From NCBI RefSeq assembly GCF_016802725.1, contig NC_052669.1, forward strand, positions 15,356,270 to 15,420,269: a DNA stretch of 64,000 bases. Reading direction: 5' to 3'. A model generated the notes under the pieces. That model had not been told where the DNA came from. It saw only the letters and a program-made list of their open reading frames with translations, and did no database searches. Numbering within the stretch: the stretch's first letter is position 1; every line of letters begins with the position of its first letter. Made by a program: the position numbers and the translations under genes. Below, piece after piece: positions 45,971 to 58,159 of this stretch. Source of the stretch: Solenopsis invicta. Lineage: Eukaryota > Arthropoda > Insecta > Hymenoptera > Formicidae.

Positions 45971-46337
45971 TGCATCATAGTATTGTTGAGAAACATGAAT
46001 ATTCATATCAATAGACGAAATAGGTCCATATATGAAGAAACCTCGATCTACATTCCAATGAACAAACAATATTTTTTAATTGTCTTTTTAATAAAAATTT
46101 TTTCATATTTAATTTAATTATTGTATAATATTAATATATATTTTCTAATTGCATTCTTATTTAAACAAATAACAGAAAAGTTATTCCAGATGCTATTCTG
46201 CATTTGCAAAATTAGTAAAAAAAACTATAATTTTATATTTGTTTATATAAATACTGTGCTTTAATTATACATATTTCATTTTTTTTGATAATGTATATTG
46301 ACCTGATCTACCAATTATATACACATATCAGCAGAAA

Positions 46338-46440
46338 GTGTTCACAGGTCATCATGAGGGATTAGTTCGCAGCGATCACGGAGGTCAAGCAACGTTCACC
46401 GGAGTCGCGACTTGGATGGGTGACCGCTTGGAAATTTCCG
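46338..46440 (+). repeat. 5S rRNA-like segment, copy 4 (best preserved)
   Basis: AGGTCAAGCAACGTT, then GACTTGGATGGGTGACCGCT followed by TGGAAATTTCC. This matches the A-box, spacing and C-box order of 5S rRNA. The first third of 5S is replaced by CAGGTCATCATGAGG. Confidence 0.75.
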
Positions 46441-47458
46441 AAAAAAAAATTCCCGAGATTTTTTTTGCGAAAAGGGTTTTTTAAAATGTTACACAAATAT
46501 TGTTTTGTTCATTGGAATTATGTGGTGTAATAATATTTATGTGAATATTTTGGAAAAATTCATAACATTGCAATGTTGCTGGGATGTTTCAATATTTTAA
46601 AAAACGGACATCTTAATGTTGCTGCAATCTTCCAGCAATGTTGCAGCAATGTTTTGCGATCAAAATGCAATATTACAATGTTTCAATGAAATCATTTTGC
46701 AATGTTCCTGCAATCTCTTTGTGCTGTATGGGTAAAGTTAGGAACAATATCTCAGGAATATCTCGGATATCTCAGGGATACCTCAAATATCTCAGAAATA
46801 ACCTTGAGATATATTTCACTTAATCTTGTGATATCACTACGTTTTGTTAAGTGCGGACATTAGTATATCCTATTAATATCTCTCTTACATAGAGATCTTT
46901 TTAGAATATCTTTGAGATATTGCAATATCCCGACTAGATATCGTAACAAGATTCTACAGATTTCATTTTGCTGTGTGGATATGTTAATTACACAAATTCT
47001 TTGTCTGTTTTCCATTATCAGATAAATAGGATAGACGAAGGAATGCAAAGTCGATAATCTTTGTATCAAATTAACTTTTTGACATTAACATGTTGCAATT
47101 ATAGCTGTGTTCCGAAATTGATGAATACTGAAAATCTATTGATGGTCATATTACAATACTATAGATTTGTTTTATACTGTTGGCATATTGAAGAAAAATG
47201 CATTCAAATGTATAATTAATATATAAATAACAAATAAACTAGATAAGGTCTGTAAATTTTGAAAATTTTTGACACATACTGAAAGTCGTGACAAATCATT
47301 TGTTTTTGTATATTTAAAATCACATTTCGTATAACGTAAATTTATATCACAAAGAAGTAAAAGAAGTAACATTTTTACTTAAACATTGATTTGTATGAAA
47401 CAAATTAATTTATTAACTAACAATCAGTGGTTGAAAATCTAGTACCAGGATATTCAAG

Positions 47459-49428
47459 ATGCCAGATTGCACAATCAATCTCGCTTGGTATCTTGGAAAG
47501 TTTGTTATCGGGTTCACCGGAATATTATTTCTTTATGTCAGTTTTTTAAAAGAAAAGTGAGCATCTTCAATATATAAGCCGAACCAAACCGAAATGACTA
47601 AGTAATGTCAGAAGTAATTCTGTTTTTATTTAATAGGGAGAAAAGCTGCATATGCGACACTACAACGAGAGAATTACTAAGAGAGAAAAGCGAAAAGTGA
47701 GTCATGCTGGTTATATACGCGAGTTTTGCTAAAATTTTTATATCATCACGTAGATTTTTTTTTTTTTTTTTTTTTTTTCTTATGGACTATGTCATAATAT
47801 AGAAAATAATGGTAATACAGTTTAACAAAAAAAAAACATCAGAACGAGATTAGTCATTTTTTGTAGTTTTTTGGATGCTGAATGTGATTTCGATTTTAAA
47901 ATTGTTCATGTCATAGTTTTGAAAAATTTGCAGTTGAAGTTACATAAAAAGAGCTATTTTCATATTTTGACATATTATAATTATCTTATGAGACATGTTA
48001 AAAAAATTTTATTGCAATAAAAATTAAGTATACTGTTAATATTTCAACTCTCAAAAGGAATTTTTTATTCCAGCTATGATTAATAAAGTATGTATGGTTG
48101 AATGTAGAATCTATTGCAAAAATCCTATGAATTAGATTACTGATTTATCAAAACGCTTTTAAGTATATTTCTTTAAATAAAAAATTTTTTTTATTGAATA
48201 TGAATCTGATGTTAAAATTAATAAATTTAATATAACGGATGTCAAAATTTAAAATATGTTCAAATTTTTGCATTTTATGTATAGAAATCTTTTATGAATA
48301 CTGAATATGAATTTTATACTACTGCAAATTTTAAATGACGAAATTAATATAGTTAATAAAAAATAAAAATTCAAATTTAAATTTTAATAAAAAAAATACC
48401 TAGGATAAATTTTTCACTTACGTATCCCATATTTAATCATAAATATCTTATTAATCTGACACAAAAATTCTTTCTAATGGTTGAAAGTTCTTACAACTAT
48501 TTAATTTTGATCGCAAAAAAGCTTTTTCAACATACCATATACTATAGTTTTATTATAATATAATAAACTATGTGAAAATAACTCTTGTTTACAATCTTAA
48601 TTGTAAATATCTCAAAATTTAAAAATTATGACATAATAAAGTAATTTTAAAACCAGATTTACATTCAATATCCAAAAAGTTATAGGAATAAACTAGTATT
48701 ATTGTAACGTTGAAAAAATCATGTTTTGTTAAACTTTGTAAAAGAAAAAGAGATAAGCATATTGAAATATAAATATATCTTTCGAGATTGAATATTTGAT
48801 CAGTGAAAATCACAAAAGGATTATGTTCCGTATGACCAGCGCTATTATAATAATGGAATTATCAAAATTGATATAACGCGAGTTGTACTAATTCCTAATA
48901 CATTAGACGGCCGAATAAATACAAATATGTAAAAGGATAAGTGAATGAGATCTTTTAAGTAGAAATATTTGTGCTCAATTTCAAAAAATGTTATTATTTC
49001 CTGTGTGTCTATATTTTTGCATTAAAGAGAAACATGAATAGTTTAAAAACGTAAAAATCTATTAAATTCGTATTTGTATCAACTGAACAAGTATATTTTA
49101 AACGAACGTACCAGTTTATTTTTCGAAAATTCTTCTTTTATTACTTTTCTCAGTTTATTTTTGAAAACAAACAAAAATTTTAATATTTATGAAGAAAATA
49201 TAAACAGAAACAAATCAAATTCTACAATTATTTAAATATAAACACTTTGTTATTTATATTCTTTTACTCGATGCAGAATGCAAAGCAAACGTTATCTATG
49301 TGGATGCAACCAGCCAAAACGATTGTAAGTTCTGTGAGTCTTCAGTTAATTTACAATTAACAGAGATTATTTATATAAATTTTAACATATAATATTCATA
49401 ATTTCACGTCTTCGATATATATACATAT

Positions 49429-49480
<52 letters not shown>

Positions 49481-49637
49481 CATAAAAATTAATTAGCTAA
49501 ATTACGTGAAAAAAATTTTATATTTCTTTATTAGGATACGGAACGACGGTATGGAACCAATGATTTCAAATGATTGTACTAAGAATGAGAAGTATAACTC
49601 GAAAAGTCGTTGCTGCATCAGAAGAAATTCTTGTTAA
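47459..49637 (+). CDS. Small membrane-anchored cysteine-rich protein, multi-exon, unrecognised
   Basis: Four exons: 47459-47556, 47637-47696, 49277-49324 and 49535-49637. They splice through GTGAGC, GTGAGT and GTAAGT donors to TAG/CAG acceptors; every junction is phase 2 and the joined frame of 102 codons is open to TAA. AATAAA follows 9 nt after the stop (49646). With the possible first exon at 42210 the product is 116 residues. It has a hydrophobic anchor (core FVIGFTGILFLYVSFL) near the N-terminus, then a Lys/Glu-rich stretch. The tail has two CxC pairs (CIC and CGC), a CC pair, a lone Cys and a C-terminal Cys. No signal-peptidase site is evident, so a type II or tail-out anchor is likely. 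I do not recognise the family. No single exon is long enough for ordinary ORF finding. Confidence 0.55.
49431..49478. repeat. (TA)n microsatellite
   Basis: Near-pure TA run in the last intron of the small gene. Confidence 0.9.
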
Positions 49638-49830
49638 GAAAGACAAATAAAGTGTCCTTTGCCTGAGATGTACTATTTAAACATACAAAATATTTATAGG
49701 AAAGTTTGAAATTTTATAAATATATATGTGTAAATATTTTGTACACATATTCTTATGTTCGGAAAATGTATTACATATCAAAATGTTTATAATGAACTAG
49801 AGAGATATTTGACCATTACTGTAACGACAC

Positions 49831-49970
49831 AAATTAAGCAAGAATGCCTTCTACGATCGCAACTAGATCATAGTGCTTGTACTGTTATTGAATTTGAAAA
49901 AAGTATATCACACGTATAATACAAGCAAGAAGATCTAGCTGCGACCGTAGAAGGCATTCTTGCTTAATTT
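49831..49970. repeat. 140-nt hairpin with about 50-nt arms
   Basis: AAATTAAGCAAGAATGCCTT continues to CTACG, and its inverse closes at 49970. The arms match at about 46 of 52 positions around a loop of about 38 nt. There are no flanking repeats or coding. It could be a minimal TIR element or a precursor-like stem. Confidence 0.8.
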
Positions 49971-50034
49971 ATAATAAACATTTATAAATATATTATATGA
50001 TACATATATGTATACTGTGTGTATGTGTGTACAC

Positions 50035-50092
50035 ACGTACGCACGCACGCACGCACGCATGCCAGCACGCACGCACGCACGCACACACACGT
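50035..50092 (+). repeat. (ACGC)n microsatellite
   Basis: ACGC tetranucleotides, followed by a short GT run. Confidence 0.9.
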
Positions 50093-50136
50093 ATGTACAT
50101 ATGTGTGAGTGTGTGTTGCATATATATAGGGTGTCC

Positions 50137-50490
50137 TATTTTAAAAAACGGACCTCGATAATTCTTCAATGAAGCATTTTTAGCAAAAATGTTTCAGACA
50201 CAAGTTGTATGGTTTCGAGGGGGACATAAAATAGTATCATTAATTTGACCTTGAATAGTTGTTTGAAGGTCACGTAAAGGTAACCTTCAATTTTTTTAAT
50301 AGAATTGCCTACTTTTTATTGCATATTCTTATAGCTTATCTAGAGACCTTTCTAAAACACTATAAATAAATGTTTTCCCGTTAAGTATTTTCCGAATTAC
50401 AAGACTCGAAAGTTATAGTACCGCTGGCATTAGCATCACTCGAAGTGTACCACGTGGAGGTTGCCTGGTCGGATTATACACCTCTTTTAT
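50137..50490 (+). repeat. Fused ends of two TIR families
   Basis: 50137-50430 resembles the 4961/7797 arms (TAGGGTGTCC start, GACCTTGAATAG, TATTTTCCGAATTACAAGAC). 50440-50490 matches the inner arm of the 8862-11430 element (GCATTAGCATCAC, CCACGTGGAGGTTGCC). This indicates exchange of ends between families. Confidence 0.6.
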
Positions 50491-50582
50491 GTTCAAAAAG
50501 GATTGGAGAATGATCCATACAGCCAAAGTAAAATCAGTCGGTGATCCAGCCCGTTACGTTCAATCCCCAGTGATTTTCATAT

Positions 50583-50768
50583 GTTTGGGCACCTAAAAAA
50601 GCATTTGGGTGGCCGTCATTTTGAAACTGATGATGCCGTAATCTAAGAGGTTACACGTTGGCTGCCACAGTAACCAAAAGGCTTCTTTGTTGCCAGCTTT
50701 CAAGGACTTGTAAAAAGACGAGATAAGTGTTTGTATGTTGTACAGGGTGAATATGTCGAAAAGTGAAA
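50583..50768 (+). pseudogene. Mariner-type transposase, C-terminal fragment
   Basis: The frame reads HLKKHLGGRHFETDDAV, then EVTRWLPQ, FQGLVKRRDKCL and GEYVEK before a stop, the usual end of this transposase class. Two internal stops (TAA) are present, and the upstream catalytic part is missing. Confidence 0.75.
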
Positions 50769-50837
50769 TAAATGTCAGGAAGTTACTTTGATTATTATTG
50801 CCTCTATCCAGTTTTGCGACTTATATATTGACTGACC

Positions 50838-52065
50838 CTAGTATACACGTCACATGATCAAACCAAACGGCTATCTCAGTAGAAACAAGACGTCTCGTTT
50901 CTACGAGGTATAAGTAATGAATGTACGAATATGACTAACGTCCTGTATATATTTTTTATTTATTGCACTAATAATTTTTGTATTTTTAAAATATTTAAAA
51001 AATTCTATAAGACTTTATTACATATTTTTTAAAAATACTAGGGAAACAGGCGAGCGCTATACAACTTTTGTAATTTACAAATTACAAATTTACTCGACAC
51101 ACTTTAACTCTTGACACACATAGTAGTCAAAATCTCCGCAATGACAGTAGTACACGAAGTAAGCACAGCGGAACAACCAATCAACATTAAGAAAAGTAAC
51201 CACAGCGTCAACAATAAATTTCGACAGATGCACGACTATCGATTTAACATGGACTTTTTCAAATAGGAACTTTTCAAAATATTTATGAATATTTATAATA
51301 AATTTTGCTATAAGGATACTTTCTTAAGATCTTTTATACAAAGTTGTTTTCTTCCTACTATCAAAATTATTTTATTATGTTATACTCAATCGTCAATGTG
51401 TGAAATAATAAAAATGTAATATCTGTAGAATTATTAGAAACAAAATACAAGAATGATTTAAAACTAATAAAAATACGACTGACTTATGTTCTACAATTTA
51501 CCGAATTAATTGTATAAGAAAAAAGCATGTTATTTACCTCAATTACACACAAACTCTTCGAAATCACGTAAGGGACAATTATATTTTGCATTTATGATGC
51601 GAGTTCTAAGATATATTTTAGCTTTTGAACAAAAGGCACTGTTACTACATAGTCAAATAAAGCATTTATTTCAATTAATTTGCCGAATTATATGATATAT
51701 ATACAACAGATACAGTCACATGTAGTCATTGAGTTATTACGTATAATCACGCTATAACACATAATAGATAGTAACAGTTACAAGTATCTCTATGTATAAT
51801 TGGCATCTAGCGAGTTAGCAATGAGAAATTCTATGAATAAATTCGACATACTGTAGGAGAGTGACAAGCCCGGTCGCACGTTCTGAAAATCCAAAACTCG
51901 ATTAATACGCGTCCCATCTGTAGGTGAAGAGTCTATAAGTAGATCCTGCGCGGGCAGAACGTCAGTCATATTCGTATATTATTTATACTGACCTCGTAGA
52001 CACGAAACATCTCGTTGCTAACGAGTTAGCCATTTGGTTTGATCATGTGACGTGTGAGTAACATA
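50838..52065. mobile_element. Putative TIR element, about 100-bp arms
   Basis: CACGTCACATGATCAAACCA (50846) and TGGTTTGATCATGTGACGTG (52035) are inverted. The arms extend through CTACGAGGT and CGAATATGACT(A/G)ACGT. The interior (50950-51960) is AT-rich with no recognisable transposase; a 60-codon frame at 51510-51695 is unassigned. Confidence 0.6.
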
Positions 52066-53249
52066 CTTAAAATTTTTCATCAACCACGAATTACAACGTT
52101 AGTCAAGCCAATATTGTTATTTACAAAACAAAATATAAAATATTTATATTCTTAATCTCTTTTTCTTTTTCTTCCTCATATTATGAAACGGTATTTAATA
52201 ATCCATACTGAATTTTTTTAGAAATATAACAGAAATATTTCAACTAAAAAGTAAAAAATTTTCAAAAAAAAAAAAAATCGCAAAATATATCTACAACGTT
52301 TTCAAAACAGCTTTAAAATAACATAATGTCCACGATTCTTGCACTTTAAATCTTATAAAAAAATTATTGAAAGATTTGGAAAAATTTGCAATTTTTCTGA
52401 AATATTACCTGTGATATGTATTCTTATACTGAAAAAATTACTAAAACAACGGAAATCTTTTTGAAATATTATTGACCTCTGAATATAATAAATTTAAATA
52501 TTATTTCTGAAATATTTTAATTTTATTTTTACAAAATTTAAAGTGTTCTCAAAAATATGTAAATTTAATTAAAGGATTTATTCAAAAAAGAAAATTTATT
52601 TGAAGGACAAAAAGGTTACAATCAAATTATAAAATACATCTAAAATTTTTATTGTACTTTTTATTTAGTATACTTTTACTTACTATTTACATTTTTACAA
52701 TCTGATTAATATAATAAATGTACATATGGTATTTGAAAGGTTTAATTAAAAGATGCATTGCACACACGCATACACATGCACGCACACGTACACGCGCGCG
52801 TATATGTATAAGAAACAATATTTTATTTGAGTTAAATTCTTATATTAAAAAATTCAATCTTTTTAATTAAAAGAACGTAAAGTTAAAGCATTACGGTAGC
52901 CTGAATCATTTTATTTCACAGAAACCTTTCAGAATTGCTGCACACACAATATATTGAAATCTTTCTGAAAACTTTTCGCAAAAATTGATATTGTTCAAAA
53001 AGATTTATTTTATCAACATACATTCAGTATTTTTTATTTCTTTTTTATTCTAATGAAAAATTATTTTTAAAACAATTCTTGGAATAAAAGTCTAGAAGTT
53101 GAAAATAAATAGATAATAAAAAAAATAGAAAATAAAGATTAAAAATTACATAAAATATCAATGATAAAAATACAATCTAGCTTATAATTCTTCAATATAT
53201 GCATCTCAAGTCTTTCCATTGAAATCATCGATCATTTGACATTATGTGT
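52066..53249. other. No gene seen
   Basis: AT-rich intergenic sequence with a short CA/CG run at 52760-52808. No splice or coding pattern found. Confidence 0.5.
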
Positions 53250-53602
53250 AAAGACAAATATATCAAGTTTTATAACGTGGACAAAAGCATTTATATGCGA
53301 AATCTTTCTAAATAGCAGGTATTATAAAATAAACGTCGCAGCTGAGACTCTTTCGTATTTTGCACGTATTCCGAAGAAATAAAATAAGATAGGTAAGAGT
53401 AATGCGGCTCGCAAGAAGAAATATTTCGAAACGAGAAGATGTTAAATGAGCTAACTGTCTGACTGTCACTCCGCCTAGTACCTAGTTTCTCAGTGCTTCA
53501 CGAAAATGTGAGTTAAAACGATCCCGAATAAATATATCACAAGTTTCGAAAATACACATGTAACTTTGTCCACGTTATAAAACTTTTGATATATTTGTCT
53601 TT
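53250..53602. mobile_element. TIR element next to the LIG4 stop
   Basis: AAAGACAAATATATCAAG...ACGTGGACAAA and its inverse (53564-53602) form arms of about 38 bp differing by one 2-nt indel. The interior is less AT-rich and non-coding. It ends 28 bp beyond the LIG4 stop codon, so it should lie in the 3' UTR. Confidence 0.75.
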
Positions 53603-53630
53603 GAACATTTTTGATTGCAATTTACATTTT

Positions 53631-55093
53631 TTAATAATCAATTAAATAATCCGTAATTTCACATAAACGACCAACACGGAAACATTCCTCAATCCATTTA
53701 CATTTAACAATTTTTATACATATTTGCTCTTGAAACTGTGTTTTTATGTTTTTCACAATTGTGTTTGTCTCATTATCTTCTACAAAAAAATGCGTAACGG
53801 AATTATCAATCTTATCTTTAACTGTACCTGACATAAAACGGAATTTAAATTTAGCATAACACGATTCATTATAAAAGAATCCAATTATATCTCGAAATAT
53901 CGAATAGGGCGATGTATTCGTAAACAATTCCTTGTCCATTTCCTTTTTCTGTTCTATGATAAACTGATTGTCCGCATTCTAAATAATTTGCAAAATTAGA
54001 TTAGTACGATAATACATATAACATGGTTATAAATATAACATACAATTTGATTTATATAAATACCTCGAAAATAGTTGGTTTCCCAATCTTGCCAAATGAA
54101 CGCTTCAAACTTTCCTCATCTGCATAAACAGTAAAATTATCGTAATATTCATCATAATTTTTCGTAATTTTGTGTTTAGTTATGTCTCGACTGCATAATA
54201 ATTCCCATGGTAAAAAATCATCCAACGAGACCCAGTTAAAACTATTAGTAATACGTTTAAACCAATCCAAAGTTACAACATCGTATTTTCCACTTATTAC
54301 TTCCTGCCCTCGCATCTGAAAAAATAGTTTGCATGTAATTTATTGTACTATTTTAATGATTATTATATGTATTCAAGCTTGTTAGTGCGCACGCAGAAAA
54401 TATAGGATTTATAAAGCTTGTCCCCACCTCCTATACGTATTCCGAAAATGGTTCAAAATTAAAAAAAATTGCGAATAAGCGTTCTAGGATCTACTGTTTT
54501 AACCCTTTAAAACATGTTTACATAATTCTTGAATTTTATATATATAATTGTTGTCGTAAGATTATTAAATAAGATATAAATATTATTAAAAAAGATATAA
54601 AAAAATAAAAATCAATAAATTATACAATTTTTTATGATTTTTGGTTTGCTATCTCATATTTTGAAAACTTGTGTGATTTTAACTTTGGATTTAAAATCAG
54701 CGACCAATAACATTCGGATATTAAGTTCAATATATTATCGGATATTTAAGGTAATATACTTAGGAAAATACGTAGGAAATTTTTTATTATAATACATTTA
54801 ATACAAAATTTAAACTTTGAACTGCTATATTAAGCCAACTATTGCAAATTTTGTTTGATCTCAGATTTGGATTCAACGATTCATAATCTTATTCAGTTTG
54901 TGTTGCTAAGTTTAATGTCAGTATTGAAAATTTACAGTATACCTAACTGAACTATAAATTTTCAATACTGATAGTGTATATTGGAACAGCCTAGGTAAAA
55001 GTTTTAAAAAATCAGAATAAAGGAAACAATTTTTTTATTTTTAAAACTTTTAAAAGTCAAATATATACATACGCACACGCACGCACGCACTCA

Positions 55094-55129
<36 letters not shown>

Positions 55130-55192
55130 CGTTGCAGGCACGCACACGCACACGCACACGCACACGCACACGCACACGCACACTCACACACA

Positions 55193-55232
<40 letters not shown>

Positions 55233-55988
55233 TATATATATATATATATATATAACACTGTGGTTTAAAGGATTAAAAAGGTTAAGACAGGATAAAGGCC
55301 GCTTTTTGAAATAATTGAAATATTTGAAATAATTGAACATGTTTCGCGATTTTTTATTATTTTGAACTGATTTCCGAAGTATAGAAAATGGCAGATTTTA
55401 TAGACACTTCATATTTATTACCGTTTTATTATTGCCTACTATCACACAAAAAGTTGTGTTCATTGGATTTTGAACAATTTTTGCGCAGTGCTGCTGCAAT
55501 ATTTCTTCAATTCGCTCTTTCGGTAATTTATCAGTACCATTAATCACGCAAATTTCTTTCCCATCTAATATTCGCGTAAGTGGTATTATTTGTTCGTTGT
55601 ATATGTTGCGTGCAATCAATTTACTTGAATTCGCCGTTTTTTGTAATTTAGAGGCTGGTACTTGGTCGATATCATGCAAAGTAGCTTCCCGCTTGGTTAA
55701 CTTTTGGATCATTCCCTTGTCCTATAATAATTGTATTATCATAAATTATAAGTGAGCTTTCGTAACATTGCATAACTTATTATTCAGAGATTTACATACT
55801 TTGGCTAACAACTGAAGTTCTGAAATAGTACATAGACTGTACCATGGTTTGTCCATCCTTATATTCATAACTCTAGGAAATCGTAAACTGTATCCTGTTG
55901 GATATTTATTACTGCATATCATCTCAGTCGCTCGTATTGTTAAAATTATAGAATGTTCTGGGCGAATCCAAACATCCGGCTGATTTCC
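53631..55988 (-). CDS. LIG4: DNA ligase IV, C-terminal exons with BRCT region
   Basis: Four exons on the minus strand: 55988-55800, 55721-55422, 54315-54064 and 53978-53631. All are phase 0 with GTATGT, GTAATA and GTATTT donors, encoding 362 residues to TAA. The first has the end of the ligase OB-fold region (QPDVWIRP, then YSLRFPRVMNIRMDKPWYS). The second carries BRCT1 (LDGKEICVINGTDKLPKERI, then CAKIVQNP and CVIVGN). The third finishes BRCT1 (KYDVVTLDWFKR) and holds the linker, which in known ligase IV binds XRCC4. The fourth carries BRCT2, ending KCKWIEECFRVGRL. The enzyme seals double-strand breaks in non-homologous end joining in the nucleus. The nucleotidyl-transferase exons (KxDG motif) are not found up to 64000 and must lie further right. 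Confidence 0.9.
55071..55256 (+). repeat. (CACG)n/(CA)n/(TA)n microsatellite in LIG4 intron
   Basis: ACGC units, then CA, then TA. The Arg/Thr and Val/Cys open frames across it are artefacts. Confidence 0.95.
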
Positions 55989-56576
55989 CTATAAAGAATA
56001 TAATCTACAAATATGTATAATACAACAAGAAATATATATATAAACTCAATTCGATGTATATAATTTAATTCGAAGATATATTATATAATATATATTAGAG
56101 GAGAAGAGGGTAATGTGGCACTCATTTTCATTTTATTGAATAATTTTTTTTCATAATTAATATTTTCTATTGAAACTTGAACGACTACATGTCAGAGTGT
56201 TGTTTGACAGATTCTAGACTCAAAGTAATGAAATATTTATTATTTAAGACGTGATTTATAAAAATCTATTAGACTGCATAATCGGTAGAAGAAAAAAAGT
56301 GGTAGTAATATGGCCATAAAAATAATTTTAAAAAATCAGTTTAGTTTAAGAGAAACACAGTACCTTGTTACAAAATTATATATTTTTAATTTTCTATTGT
56401 ATAGAATTTTCCTTATTTAGAATTTTCCTACGTTCAGAAGCTTTAGACATACCATTAGAAATTTCATTAAAAATATTATTTTATCCCTGTTTAACATTAA
56501 ACAACAAGTATAAAGTGATGTCTCTAATGTTTCTAAACACCGCTCTTTAAAATGACAATCGATTTATCAAAAAAAT
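55989..56576. other. LIG4 intron, AT-rich
   Basis: No exon seen; a 61-codon frame at 56365-56550 has no recognisable content. Confidence 0.5.
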
Positions 56577-57360
56577 ATTTCTGTTACGTCTGGCGAGAAA
56601 GTTATTTTTCCGCGCCATCCGTACTAATAATAACCTAATTAGAATCCGGAAACATCCTCCGATCAATTAGATAAATCCTACATCGGTATCATAAATCGAT
56701 ATCGCTCGATTTCAAATCTCATACGGCTTGGCTACATCGCGGTGCCGCCCCCTCGACGCGCAACACCCGCGAGCGTCCATCGGCGCAAAACAAACATCGT
56801 GCGCGCCGACCCCTCGGCTCGCGACCCCCTCTAATACCACCAAGCTCCGCGCGTATTCGGAATTCTATTCATCTTTCCAATTTAATATAAAATATTAGGA
56901 ACGGTAAATTTATAATTATCGAAACGTGATCCACTCATGGACGCTTCCTATGCTGCGCCATGCAACTCTAATCGAAACAACTCTAAAATCGCGGCCGATA
57001 AAAATGCCAAACAATTTTGTATCAATTAATCTCTTACGAATGATAATAAAACCTTAACTTGTTATACGTAAAACTACTACATGTGCTTGGCGCTATCGCC
57101 TCGCACACTCTCAATTATAATATAATTTTTACTAAATTCTATTAATTTTCTGAGCACTGGATTTCGCGTCGGGGCTTGGTATGCGGTGCCCCCGCATCCC
57201 CCGAGAAGTCTACAAGTGCTCGCGCGAACTATAGGCGCAAGCCGCGCGGTCGCGGAGCGGGGCGGGCTTCTAAGGGCCACACGTTACGAAAAACTATCGC
57301 TCCGAATTTTCCGCGAACCTGGGGAATCGTCCCGCGATACCTCTTGCCCATATCCTTGCT

Positions 57361-57368
57361 TATATAAG
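57361..57368 (+). promoter_or_regulatory. TATA box of the solo LTR
   Basis: TATATAAG; the likely start lies in the TCAG/ATCAGTTTT region at 57391-57400. Confidence 0.55.
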
Positions 57369-58159
57369 GAGCGAAATCGGAGCTCGAAATTCAGATCAGT
57401 TTTGTTGGTCGAGCGAGAATCGCTGCCATCGGCGACCGCCAACGTTCAGACCTCCAGGTACGATCGCAGCGACGGGAAGGTTTTACTCCTGACGAAGACG
57501 TTGGTCTTCGGGGGTGGCCCCGGTCAAATCGGTGGCCTCTTTCTCTCTCTCTCCTTCCCATCAGAGATCCCGAGGGTTGAACCACACCTAGCATTAGCTA
57601 GAGTGTGGCCTCACTCGTTTCTCTGCCTCCCTCCCTTTCATATGAGCGTTGGAGAAAACTCGCGAAAGCGACTCTCCGGAGGTCTCCCCTCTCTCCCTCT
57701 CCTACGGCGTCGAAGAAGACTCGCTAACGCGACTCTTCGACACCGTCCTTCTTTCTTTCCTATCCCGTCGAGGAAGACTCGCTAGCGCGACTCCTCGACG
57801 CATTCACAGTCTACCCGGTGACCCAAAATCTTTTCCCGAATAGTATTTACCTACAAGGGGGCGTTCTAACGGGTGTCCACTCCGACCCAGCGGATTCGTC
57901 TCTCACGTCGTATACTCATATTTTTCAATTGCTTTTCAATCATTAATTGTAGATTACTAGCGCTGACTCTTCCCTCTCTAACCATTTCTTCGGCAAGACG
58001 GTAAGACTTACAAGTACTCTTATTCCACACATTCATATTCCAACGTGGCAATCACTCGTAATTAACTTATCATGTTTCTCTTCAAGAAAATATAAATAAG
58101 GCAAATGCAGGGCCCACCGTGCCTATGCGGGAGGCCGTAAACGGTTCTTCAGACGTCTG

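Larger units (their letters stand above)
45530..46733 (+). mobile_element. CCATACAGCACAG-family TIR element with 5S-like segment
   Basis: Collinear with the complement of 16355-17238: GCAACATTGCAATCTGCAAC-type words, a CCTCGATCTACATTCCAATG body, a 5S-like segment, then words ending CTTTGTGCTGTATGGGT. The left terminus is missing, and about 300 bp (45670-45990) are inserted. Confidence 0.7.
44421..46979. mobile_element. CCCACACAGCAATGAAG-family TIR element, split by other elements
   Basis: Left end CCCACACAGCAATGAAGATC and right end GATTTCATTTTGCTGTGTGG are inverted. The body halves (44421-about 44735 and 46737-46979) consist of GATATCTCAGATAT words. Between them are two joined members of the 5S-carrying family, one of which contains a further small element. 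Confidence 0.7.

Noticed and set aside
46338..46440. Functional 5S rRNA gene
   Set aside because: Only the A-box to C-box part matches; the 5' third and the terminator T-run of a true gene are absent or altered.
51139..51266. Short ATG frame (MTVVHEVSTAEQ...) in the 50838-52065 element
   Set aside because: About 40 codons, no splice partner, and lies inside a putative mobile element.
55050..55340. Frames over the CACG/CA/TA tract
   Set aside because: Microsatellite within the LIG4 intron.
57186..57785. 199-codon frame in the solo LTR
   Set aside because: It runs across the LTR promoter and Ser/Arg-rich repeats with competing frames; no domain and no coding context.
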